15,651 nucleotides of DNA from DASVBJ01 sp036375895 (lineage in GTDB: Bacteria; Actinomycetota; Actinomycetes; JACCUZ01). Location: assembly GCA_036375895.1 (NCBI GenBank), contig DASVBJ010000255.1, positions 1-15,651 of the forward strand, written 5' to 3'. The notes under the pieces are model-generated. The model was not told the origin of the DNA and made no database searches. It saw nothing but the letters and a program-made list of their open reading frames with translations. The position numbers were made by a program, and so were the translations under genes. Positions 6,099-11,877 of this stretch are shown in pieces; the first letter of the stretch is position 1; each line of letters opens with the position of its first letter.

Positions 6099-7733
6099 AT
6101 GGGCGCTCGACGACGTCACACATTCGCAGTCCTCCTGACCGCGGCGTTGCTCGCCGGCACGGGTGTCGGTCAGCTCCCGGCCGTCGCGGCGCCTGGGACG
6201 AAGGCCAACTGGAGCCCGTGCTTCCAGGAGTTCGGCCCCTTCCAGTGCGCCATGGTCGGTGTGCCCCTGGATTACGACCAGCCGAACGGCGCCCAGATCT
6301 CCATCGCGATGGTCCGACTGCCCGCGGCCGACCCGGCGCTGCGCCAGGGCTCGCTCTTCATCAATCCGGGCGGCCCCGGCGGGTCGGGGGTGGACTTCGC
6401 GGTCGGCGCCGCGCCGTTCCTGTTCACCCAGGACGTCCGCGACCGGTTCGACATCGTCGGCTTCGACCCGCGTGGCGTCATCCGCAGCGATCCTCTCCGG
6501 TGCTTCGGCACGCCGCGGCAGTGGGGTCCCTACTTCACGCCGTTCACCTTCCCCTCGACGGACGAGGAGGTGGACATCTGGAAGACCGCCGACCGCTACC
6601 TCGATGGCGCATGCGCCCGGCGCGGCGGCGCGATCCTGGCCCACATGTCGACGGCGAACGTGGCTCGCGACCTGGACCGCCTTCGCCAGGCGGTCGGGGA
6701 CCCGAAGCTGACCTACTACGGCGTGTCCTACGGGACGATGCTCGGCCAGACCTACGCCAACCTGTTCCCGCACAGCTTCCGGGCGCTCGTCATCGACGGC
6801 GTTCTGGACCCGGTCGCCTGGACGACGGGCGCCCCGGGAGAGCAGGACCTCCCGTTCTCGACGCGGCTCCGGAGCGACATCGGCGCCCAGGAGACGCTGG
6901 CGGAGTTCTTCCGGCTGTGCGACGCGGGTGGCGACGCGTGCCCGCTGGCCGGCGGCGCGGGCGCCGCTGCCCGCTACGCCCAGCTCGCCGACACGCTGCG
7001 AGCCGGGCCGATCCAGATCCAGGACCCGTCCTCCGGTGAGGTGTTCGACTACAACTACTCGTTCCTCATCGGCGACACCCTCGGTGCGATGTACGACTCG
7101 TTCAGCTGGCCCGACTTCGCGGAGTTCCTGTCCTTCCTCGAGTCGCAGGCCGGCCCGGCCACCCTCGGTCGCGCGCTGGCCGCCGTCAGGGGGACCTCCA
7201 CGCTGGCCCGGTCGTCGGACGAGCTGTCGCGCGCGGCCGCGGGCTACGTCACGAAGCGAGGGTTCCCGCGCTACCCGAACTTCATCGAGGGGTTCCCCGG
7301 TGTTGCCTGCTCCGACTCCGACAACCCCTCGTCGTACGACGCCTGGGTCCGGGCCGGGGCTGACGCCGACGCGGCGCACGGCTACTTCGGCCGGATCTGG
7401 ACCTGGGCCTCCGCGATCTGCGCCGAGTGGCCGGGCACGGACGCCGACCGGTACCTGGGTCCGTTCGACACCGCGACGGACAACCCGGTGCTCGTCGTCG
7501 GCTCCAGGTGGGACCCCGCGACCAGGTACGAGGGTGCCGTCATCGCCCACGAGCTCCTGCCGAACTCCGCGCTGCTCACCGTCAACTCGTGGGGGCACAC
7601 GTCGCTGTTCACCTCGGCCTGCGCCGACCAGGCGATCGCGGCCTACCTCGTCTCGGTCACCACACCGCCGCCGAACGCGACCTGCGACCAGGACCAGGTG
7701 CCGTGGGTGGACTTCGGCGCTGGGAGCCCGTGA
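6099..7733 (+). CDS. Secreted alpha/beta-hydrolase, tripeptidyl aminopeptidase type
   Basis: A 544-residue exported hydrolase of the family that includes Streptomyces tripeptidyl aminopeptidases and SlpD/SlpE (Abhydrolase fold plus TAP-like C-terminal domain). Residues 1-31 are a signal peptide: basic MGARRRH, a hydrophobic core, and an AVAA cleavage region. There is no lipobox Cys, so the product should be released or wall-associated. NPGGPGGSG (89-97) is the oxyanion loop, GVSYGT gives nucleophile Ser210, and the other triad members are Asp472 (SRWDPAT) and His500 (WGHTS). Six or more Cys residues suggest disulfides. The likely role is removing short N-terminal peptides from extracellular proteins. 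The ATG at 6099 follows a weak GGGG (6089-6092); a TTG at 6084 is the alternative. It stands alone, with a promoter candidate before it and a hairpin after it. Confidence 0.92.
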   Translation: MGARRRHTFAVLLTAALLAGTGVGQLPAVAAPGTKANWSPCFQEFGPFQCAMVGVPLDYDQPNGAQISIAMVRLPAADPALRQGSLFINPGGPGGSGVDFAVGAAPFLFTQDVRDRFDIVGFDPRGVIRSDPLRCFGTPRQWGPYFTPFTFPSTDEEVDIWKTADRYLDGACARRGGAILAHMSTANVARDLDRLRQAVGDPKLTYYGVSYGTMLGQTYANLFPHSFRALVIDGVLDPVAWTTGAPGEQDLPFSTRLRSDIGAQETLAEFFRLCDAGGDACPLAGGAGAAARYAQLADTLRAGPIQIQDPSSGEVFDYNYSFLIGDTLGAMYDSFSWPDFAEFLSFLESQAGPATLGRALAAVRGTSTLARSSDELSRAAAGYVTKRGFPRYPNFIEGFPGVACSDSDNPSSYDAWVRAGADADAAHGYFGRIWTWASAICAEWPGTDADRYLGPFDTATDNPVLVVGSRWDPATRYEGAVIAHELLPNSALLTVNSWGHTSLFTSACADQAIAAYLVSVTTPPPNATCDQDQVPWVDFGAGSP

Positions 7734-7735
7734 AC

Positions 7736-7774
7736 CCCGAGCCGTGCGCCGGGAGCGGCGCGCCTAGGCTCGGG
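7736..7774 (+). terminator. Long hairpin after the peptidase gene
   Basis: CCCGAGCC (7736-7743) pairs with GGCTCGGG (7767-7774), and the stem continues inward through 7744-7751 with 7756-7763 (one G-U pair) to a GGAG loop. A 3-nt bulge (7764-7766) separates the two parts. The total of about 16 bp begins 2 nt after the peptidase stop and makes a convincing terminator, although no T tract follows. Confidence 0.65.
7765..7770 (+). promoter_or_regulatory. -10 box TAGGCT of the DUF2332 gene
   Basis: TAGGCT fits the actinobacterial TANNNT -10 consensus and lies 6 nt before the GTG at 7777, so the mRNA would begin at the start codon. No clear -35 is visible. The box lies inside the right arm of the preceding terminator hairpin. 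Confidence 0.5.
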
Positions 7775-7776
7775 CC

Positions 7777-8780
7777 GTGACCACGGACACGGCGCGTGCC
7801 TATCTGGAGTTCGCCGACCGGCAGGCGCGGGACAGCTCGCCGCTGTACGAGGCGTTGTGCCGGGGAGTCGCGGGCGACCCGGCGCTGCTCGCCTTCCTCG
7901 ACACCCTGCCCGACGCCAAGCGCCAGCCGAACCTGCTGCTCGCCGCGGTGCGCCTCCTGTACGGCGTGCCCGGCGATGTCGACGAGCTGCGGCACCGCGC
8001 GCTCACCGACCCGGGCCGGCTCCGCGCGACGATGCTCGCGCGGGCCACGCAGACGAACGAGGCCGGTCGCTGCGCCGCCATGCTCCCGGTGCTCGCCGCC
8101 CTGCCCGGCCCGCTCGCACTCATCGAGGTGGGCGCGTCGGCAGGGCTGTGCCTGTACCCGGACCGCTACCGCGTCGACTACGGCCACGTCGCGGTCGGGC
8201 CGAGGACAGCCCGCTGCGAATCTCCTGCGCGGTCACGGGGCCGATGCCACTGCCGACCCGGGCGCCGGACGTGCGCTGGCGGGCGGGCATCGACCTGAAC
8301 CCGCTCGACGTACGTGACCCCGACGATGTGCGCTGGCTGGAGGTCCTGGTGTGGCCGGAGCACACGGAACGGGTCGCACGCCTGCGCGGCGCCGTGCAGG
8401 TGGCGGCCGCGGACCCGCCGTACCTCGTGACCGGTGACCTGAACGAACGCCTCGGCGAGCTCGTCGAGCAGGTGCCCGACGGCTGTACGACGGTGGTGCT
8501 GCACACCGCCGTGCTGGCCTACCTCGACGAGGACGCCCGGGCCCGCTTCGTCGGGGCCGTGACCGGGCTGCCCGTCCACTGGATCTCGCAGGAGGCGCCG
8601 AGCGTGGTGCCCGGCGTCCGGGACCGGCTCCCGCGCCGGCCGTCCCAGGGGCCCGCCAGCCTGGTGCTGGCCGTTGACGGCGAGCCGGTCGCGTACACGG
8701 CGCCGCACGGCGGCAGCATCGAGTGGTTCGGCCGGAGCCTGCCCGGCACCGCCCCCGCATCTGCGAGGGTGGCCACATGA
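7777..8780 (+). pseudogene. DUF2332 protein, interrupted by an apparent 1-nt deletion
   Basis: The first part, frame of 7777, reads through ALIEVGASAGLCLYPDRYR to VDYGHVAVGP and then loses family character. From about 8202 the next frame continues with DSPLRISCAVTG, WRAGIDLNPLDV, DPDDVRWLEVLVWPE, TTVVLHTAVLAYL and AYTAPHGGSIEWF, all typical of DUF2332. Adding one C at 8200-8201 (GGGCC) gives VGPEDSPLR and a 334-residue protein of normal family length. The first frame otherwise stops at 8298. The second frame ends in an ATGA overlap with the GNAT gene, so the original gene ended at 8780. The break is either a sequencing error in a GC run or a recent mutation, since nothing else is degraded. 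The EVGASAGL motif resembles a nucleotide- or SAM-binding loop, but the family function is unknown. Confidence 0.88.
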
Positions 8781-9271
8781 TCCTGCGACTGGCCCGACCC
8801 GAGGAGTTCGCCGAGGTCGGCGAGGTGACGCTCGCCGCCTACGTGGCCGACGGCTTCCTGGAACGGGACGAGGAGTACGCCGAGGAGCTGCGGGCTGCGA
8901 GCCACCGGGCGGAGAACGCCGAGCTGGTGGTCGCCGTCGATCGGGACAGCCACGCCGTGGTCGGCACCGTGACGTTCTGCCGGCCCGGCTCGCCGTACGC
9001 CGAGATCTCCCGGCCCGGCGAGGCGGAGTTCCGGATGCTCGCAGTGACGCCGAGCGCGCGCGGTCGCGGTGTCGGCGAGATGCTCGTGCGCTGGTGCGTC
9101 GACCGGGCCCGCGAGCAGGGCTGCGACGCGTTGGCGCTGTCCAGCCTCGACCGGATGACCGATGCGCACCGGCTCTACGAGCGGATGGGCTTCGAGCGGG
9201 CACCCGAGCGCGACTGGGAGCCGGTCGACGGCATCCGGCTGCTGGCCTACCGGCTCGACCTACGCCCCTGA
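8777..9271 (+). CDS. GNAT-family N-acetyltransferase
   Basis: A 164-residue cytoplasmic enzyme that transfers an acetyl group from acetyl-CoA. The fold is complete: N-terminal strand and helices (LRLARPEEFAEVGEVTLAAY), the strand pair VVAVDRDSHAVVGTVTFC (51-68), the strand MLAVTPSARGRGVG with acetyl-CoA pyrophosphate loop R95-G-R-G-V-G100, and the C-terminal HRLYERMGFE (131-140) with the usual Tyr. The substrate cannot be told. The ATG at 8777 overlaps the DUF2332 stop (ATGA) and follows GAGGG, so translation is coupled to that gene. The N-terminal extension open in this frame from 8723 is ignored because it lies wholly within the DUF2332 coding region. The last 12 bases overlap the end of the convergent thioesterase gene. 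Confidence 0.93.
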   Translation: MILRLARPEEFAEVGEVTLAAYVADGFLERDEEYAEELRAASHRAENAELVVAVDRDSHAVVGTVTFCRPGSPYAEISRPGEAEFRMLAVTPSARGRGVGEMLVRWCVDRAREQGCDALALSSLDRMTDAHRLYERMGFERAPERDWEPVDGIRLLAYRLDLRP

Positions 9272-9676
9272 GTCCTGCCGGTCCGCGCGCTGCAGCCGGG
9301 CGAGGAAGCGGTCGCGGTCGACGACCACCCGCGTGACCTGCCCGCTCGCCACGAGCGCCCCCTCGGCGTCCGCCGCCGCCACCTCGAACCGGAGCAGCCG
9401 GCCGTCGACATGGACCAGCTCGGCGGTGACCTCGACGCTGCCGCCGAGCGGCGTGGCCCGGGTGTGCTCCAGCTGGACGCGGGTGCCGACGCTCGTCCGG
9501 CCCGGCCCCAGGCGCTCGCCCAGCGCCGCCACGGTGGCCGCCTCGCACCAGGCGAGCAGCCGCGGCGTCGCGAGCACGTCGAGGTCGCCGCTGCCCATGG
9601 AGCGCGCGGTGTCCGCGTCGGCGACGGCGCGGGTCAGCGCCCCGCGCAGCCCCGGAGGGACGGTGCCGCTCGACAT
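9260..9676 (-). CDS. FlK-like hotdog thioesterase
   Basis: A 138-residue single-hotdog protein. The motif order matches fluoroacetyl-CoA thioesterase FlK: Thr37 in LATPRLLAWCE, Glu45 in the same stretch and His71 in QLEHTRATP. Their spacing (8 and 26 residues) equals that of the FlK triad Thr42, Glu50 and His76 as I recall it. The rest is the family pattern: GTRVQLEHTRATPLGGSVEV, LRFEVAAADAEGALVASG and a C-terminal RVVVDRDRFLARL. Most such homologues are general acyl-CoA thioesterases, and nothing here points to fluoroacetate. The ATG at 9676 was chosen because it removes a 62-residue upstream stretch of low-complexity Ala/Arg/Pro residues that lies antisense to bsaP. There is no Shine-Dalgarno, but a -10 box TAGGGT lies 7 nt upstream, so the mRNA is probably leaderless. 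Confidence 0.88.
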   Translation of the reverse strand: MSSGTVPPGLRGALTRAVADADTARSMGSGDLDVLATPRLLAWCEAATVAALGERLGPGRTSVGTRVQLEHTRATPLGGSVEVTAELVHVDGRLLRFEVAAADAEGALVASGQVTRVVVDRDRFLARLQRADRQDSGA

Positions 9677-9682
9677 GGTGGC

Positions 9683-9689
9683 TACCCTA
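9683..9689. promoter_or_regulatory. Symmetrical bidirectional -10 element (thioesterase / bsaP)
   Basis: The heptamer TACCCTA reads as -10 TACCCT on the plus strand (9683-9688), 6 nt before the bsaP GTG at 9695. On the minus strand it reads as TAGGGT (9689-9684), 7 nt before the thioesterase ATG at 9676. Only 18 nt separate the two start codons, so both transcripts must be leaderless or start inside the other gene. No Shine-Dalgarno precedes either gene. Confidence 0.6.
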
Positions 9690-9694
9690 CGGCC

Positions 9695-9895
9695 GTGGAC
9701 GCGACCTACTGCGACCAGTGCGGGGAGCCGGTCGCGAGCACGGAGCACGCCGGCTGCCGGGCCAGGCGCGCCCTGGAGCCGCCCCGGTACTGTCCCGACT
9801 GCCGGCGCCGGATGGTCGTCCAGATCGTGCCGAGGGGCTGGTCGGCCCGGTGCGTGCAGCACGGCGTACGGACCTCCGCGACGCCGCCTCGCTGA
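9695..9895 (+). CDS. bsaP: Biotin synthase auxiliary protein BsaP
   Basis: A 66-residue Cys-rich cytoplasmic protein: YCDQCGEPV at the N-terminus (Cys6, Cys9), HAGC (His18, Cys21), then LEPPRYCPDCRRRM (Cys33, Cys36) and GWSARCVQHG (Cys53, His56). This arrangement, with the RYCxxCxRRM block and the GWSAxCxxHG ending, is that of BsaP (Rv1590 of M. tuberculosis), which mycobacterial BioB needs to convert dethiobiotin to biotin. The Cys pairs could bind a metal or an Fe-S cluster. In many actinomycetes it sits beside bioB; here it is 8.8 kb away and on its own promoter. The GTG at 9695 lies 6 nt after the -10 TACCCT, indicating a leaderless mRNA. It converges on pilT with a shared hairpin. Confidence 0.87.
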   Translation: MDATYCDQCGEPVASTEHAGCRARRALEPPRYCPDCRRRMVVQIVPRGWSARCVQHGVRTSATPPR

Positions 9896-9936
9896 GCCCC
9901 GCTCCCCCAGGGTTGGCGGCAGGCCTGCGGGCTCAG
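9892..9936. terminator. Bidirectional terminator between bsaP and pilT
   Basis: CTGAGCCC (9892-9899) and GGGCTCAG (9929-9936) form a perfect 8-bp inverted repeat, extended by GC/GC after a 1-nt bulge. The bsaP stop codon lies in one arm and the pilT stop codon in the other. The interior contains the perfect palindrome GCAGGCCTGC (9919-9928). It can serve both convergent genes. Confidence 0.55.
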
Positions 9937-11024
9937 GCGACGAGGCCGAGGCGCCGCAGCTCGACGGTGAGGTCGTGCGGGTTCGTCGAGGCCGCCATGG
10001 CGGCCTCGAGGGTGATGACGCCGTCCCGGATCAACGCGACGAGGTGCTGGTCGAAGGTCTGCATGCCGTAGTAGGCACCTTCCTTGATCAGCTCCTCGAT
10101 CGTCGACGTCTTGTCCGCGTCAGCGATGGCGTCGGCCACGCGGCCGGTGTTGACGCAGATCTCCATCGCCACGCAGCGGCCCTGACCGTCGGCGCGCGGC
10201 ACGAGCCGCTGGCAGATGATGCCGCGCAGGGCGCCGGCGAGCGAGAGCCGGACCTGCTTCTGCTCGTGCGGGGGGAAGAAGTCGATGACGCGGGTGATGG
10301 TCTCCTGCGCGTCGGTCGTGTGCAGCGTCGACATGACGAAGTGACCGGTCTCCGACGCGGCGAGCGCGGCCTTGACCGTCTCGGTGTCGCGCATCTCCCC
10401 GACCAGGATGACGTCGGGGTCCTGGCGCATCGCGGCGCGCAGCGCGGTGCCGAAGTCGACCGTGTCCAGCCGCACCTCGCGCTGGTTGATCATCGACAGC
10501 TTGTCGTAGTGGAGGACCTCGATCGGGTCCTCGATCGTGACGACGTGCACCTCGCGGTTGTTGTTGATGTGGTCGATCATGCCGGCGAGCGTGGTCGTCT
10601 TGCCGGAGCCGGTCGGGCCCGTGACCAGCACGAGGCCGCGCGGCTCCATCGCCAGGGCGCTGAGCACCGGCGGCAGACCGAGCTCGTCCAGCGGGATCGC
10701 CCCGACGCTCACCCGGCGGAAGACCAGGCCGGCCGACCCCCGCGACCGAAACGCGTTGACCCGGAACCGGCCGAGGCCGGGCACCGAGTAGGCGAAGTCC
10801 GCCTCGTTGGTGCGCGCGAACTCGTCGACGAGGTCCTCACGCAGGACCTCGTTCACCATGTGCTCGGTGTCCGTGGGCGTGAGGTTGGGGGCCTGCAGCT
10901 TGCGCAGCCGGCCGTCGATGCGCACCCGCGGCGGCGAGCCGACCTTGCAGTGCAGGTCGGAGCCGCCGACCTCCCCCAGGGCACGGAGGAACGGCACTAC
11001 GGATTGCGGCGCGGATCCACTCAC
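9933..11024 (-). CDS. pilT: Type IV pilus retraction ATPase PilT
   Basis: A 363-residue secretion-ATPase superfamily protein, the usual length for PilT, which powers pilus disassembly and twitching at the cytoplasmic base of the pilus. The N-terminal PAS-like domain holds GGSDLHCKVGSPP (20-32) and FRVNAFRSRG. The ATPase core has Walker A GPTGSGKT (136-143), the Asp box (VVTIEDPIE), Walker B ILVGEMRD (206-213) and the His box STLHTTD (232-238). The end matches PilT (YGMQTFDQHLVALIRDG). The GTG at 11024 was chosen because the longer frame runs into the preceding carrier gene; it has no Shine-Dalgarno. No pilB, pilC, pilM or pilin gene is present in the window, so it is an orphan locally. It lies 55 nt after the biotinyl carrier gene in the same direction and may have its own promoter. 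Confidence 0.95.
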   Translation of the reverse strand: MSGSAPQSVVPFLRALGEVGGSDLHCKVGSPPRVRIDGRLRKLQAPNLTPTDTEHMVNEVLREDLVDEFARTNEADFAYSVPGLGRFRVNAFRSRGSAGLVFRRVSVGAIPLDELGLPPVLSALAMEPRGLVLVTGPTGSGKTTTLAGMIDHINNNREVHVVTIEDPIEVLHYDKLSMINQREVRLDTVDFGTALRAAMRQDPDVILVGEMRDTETVKAALAASETGHFVMSTLHTTDAQETITRVIDFFPPHEQKQVRLSLAGALRGIICQRLVPRADGQGRCVAMEICVNTGRVADAIADADKTSTIEELIKEGAYYGMQTFDQHLVALIRDGVITLEAAMAASTNPHDLTVELRRLGLVA

Positions 11025-11031
11025 ACAGGAA

Positions 11032-11059
11032 TGTTCGGGAGCACCCCGCCGGACCTTGA
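11032..11059 (-). promoter_or_regulatory. Possible sigma-28-like promoter of pilT
   Basis: On the minus strand TCAA (11059-11056) is followed after 16 nt by CCCGAACA (11039-11032), then 7 nt to the pilT GTG. The flagellar/motility sigma consensus is TAAA, 15 nt, GCCGATAA; the -10 half matches 5 of 8 positions, with the CCGA core kept. The match is partial, but it sits at the right place for a leaderless start. Confidence 0.3.
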
Positions 11060-11079
11060 GGGGGCGATGAGGCCTCTTC

Positions 11080-11295
11080 TCAGCCGATGACGGCGATGAC
11101 GTCACCCTCCTGGACGACATCGCCCTCGGAGACGTGCACCGCCGACACGGTCCCGGCGCGCTCGGAGACGACCGGGATCTCCATCTTCATCGACTCGAGG
11201 ATGACCAGGGTGTCGCCGTCCTGGACCGAGTCACCCTGGGCGACGACGACCTTCCAGACGTTCGCCACCATCTCCGCGCGGACTTCCTCGGCCAC
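11080..11295 (-). CDS. Stand-alone biotinyl carrier protein (TB7.3-like)
   Basis: A 71-residue biotinyl/lipoyl domain and nothing else. It has the biotin-acceptor motif ESMKM with Lys38, flanked by GDTLVIL and EIPVVSERAGTV, and the second half-barrel VSEGDVVQEGDVIAVI. Length and sequence match the small mycobacterial biotinylated protein TB7.3 (Rv3221c) as I recall it. It should be modified by biotin ligase; its carboxylase partner is unknown in the family. The GTG at 11295 was chosen for the AGGAGAGGAG stretch directly upstream. It lies 75 nt after the stop of the membrane-anchored protein gene and downstream of the biotin-carboxylase-like gene, so the three are probably one transcript. pilT follows. 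The carboxylase-like neighbour looks inactive, so the carrier either works with another carboxylase or has a different role. Confidence 0.93.
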   Translation of the reverse strand: MAEEVRAEMVANVWKVVVAQGDSVQDGDTLVILESMKMEIPVVSERAGTVSAVHVSEGDVVQEGDVIAVIG

Positions 11296-11310
11296 CGTCT
11301 CTCCTCTCCT

Positions 11311-11326
11311 CGACCCTGCCGGGTCG
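11311..11326 (-). other. Small hairpin before the carrier gene
   Basis: CGACCC and GGGTCG form a perfect 6-bp stem with a 4-nt loop. On the minus strand it lies directly before the purine-rich ribosome binding site of the carrier gene, in the only sizeable gap of the operon. It could be a weak terminator, a processing site or a translation-tuning element; the sequence does not say which. Confidence 0.35.
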
Positions 11327-11370
11327 CCTGCCCGCTGTGCATCCAACCACGTACGCCGGGGACCGCCCGC

Positions 11371-11877
11371 TCAGGACGAGGCCGTCGGCTCGCCGGGCGG
11401 GGTCGGGCCGGCGTCGGACTCGACGTCGTGCGGTGGCGGCCCCCAGCGCCGACGGATCCAGCGGGCGATCCGGGGCGCGGACAGCACCATGCCCACGATG
11501 ATCGCGAGGATCAGGATCGTCTCCGCGGACCACAGGGAGTCGCCCACCGGATGGGTGGCCGTGCACGCGCTGTCCTGGTACGGGCTGGCGCCGTTGAGGG
11601 GGTGGAACTCGTAGGTCTCCCCGGCGAGGAAGGTCCGCGGCCCGTCGCCCGCCGGGCCACCCTGGCCGTCCACGACGACCTCGCGGTTGTCCGCGGTCGT
11701 GACGAAGGCCTCGTACCCGCCGGGCCCGACCCGGTCGACCTTGCCGACGAACGACGCCGTCGAGCGCACCGGCTGCGCCGGGCAGGTCGCCCAGGCCGGC
11801 CCCCCGGCCAGCCACGCGCCAGGGGCCAGCACGGCCAGTGCGGCCAGCACGGCGAGCACCCGGCGTACGCCCCTCAT
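11371..11877 (-). CDS. Secreted membrane-anchored protein with possible TIMP/netrin-like domain
   Basis: A 168-residue protein I do not recognise by name. Residues 1-30 are a signal peptide (MRGVRRV, hydrophobic core, AWA then TCP). The mature outer domain (31-117) begins with Cys32 and has a second Cys at 105 (DSACTATHPV). Its pattern, Cys start, FVGKVDRV, strand-rich middle, FLAGETYEF, late Cys, recalls bacterial tissue-inhibitor-of-metalloprotease/netrin-type OB domains; this is a guess from pattern. One membrane helix (about 118-135) is followed by the basic RIARWIRRRW and a Pro/Ser-rich cytoplasmic tail. The ATG overlaps the stop of the biotin-carboxylase-like gene by four bases (ATGA), so the two are translationally coupled, an odd pairing of a cytoplasmic enzyme relative with an envelope protein. 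Confidence 0.8.
   Translation of the reverse strand: MRGVRRVLAVLAALAVLAPGAWLAGGPAWATCPAQPVRSTASFVGKVDRVGPGGYEAFVTTADNREVVVDGQGGPAGDGPRTFLAGETYEFHPLNGASPYQDSACTATHPVGDSLWSAETILILAIIVGMVLSAPRIARWIRRRWGPPPHDVESDAGPTPPGEPTASS

Noticed and set aside
4713..7598. 961-residue open frame on the minus strand across the regulator, small ORF and peptidase genes
   Set aside because: It is antisense to genes with clear family motifs, is rich in Arg/Gly/Ala/Pro runs without domains, and owes its length to the lack of stop codons in GC-rich DNA.
8178..9548. 456-residue minus-strand open frame across DUF2332, GNAT and thioesterase
   Set aside because: Low-complexity translation, antisense to recognisable proteins, no start signal.
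9260..9676. Fluoroacetate resistance function for the FlK-like thioesterase
   Set aside because: The triad spacing fits the fold family, but no organofluorine genes are nearby and most homologues are general acyl-CoA thioesterases.
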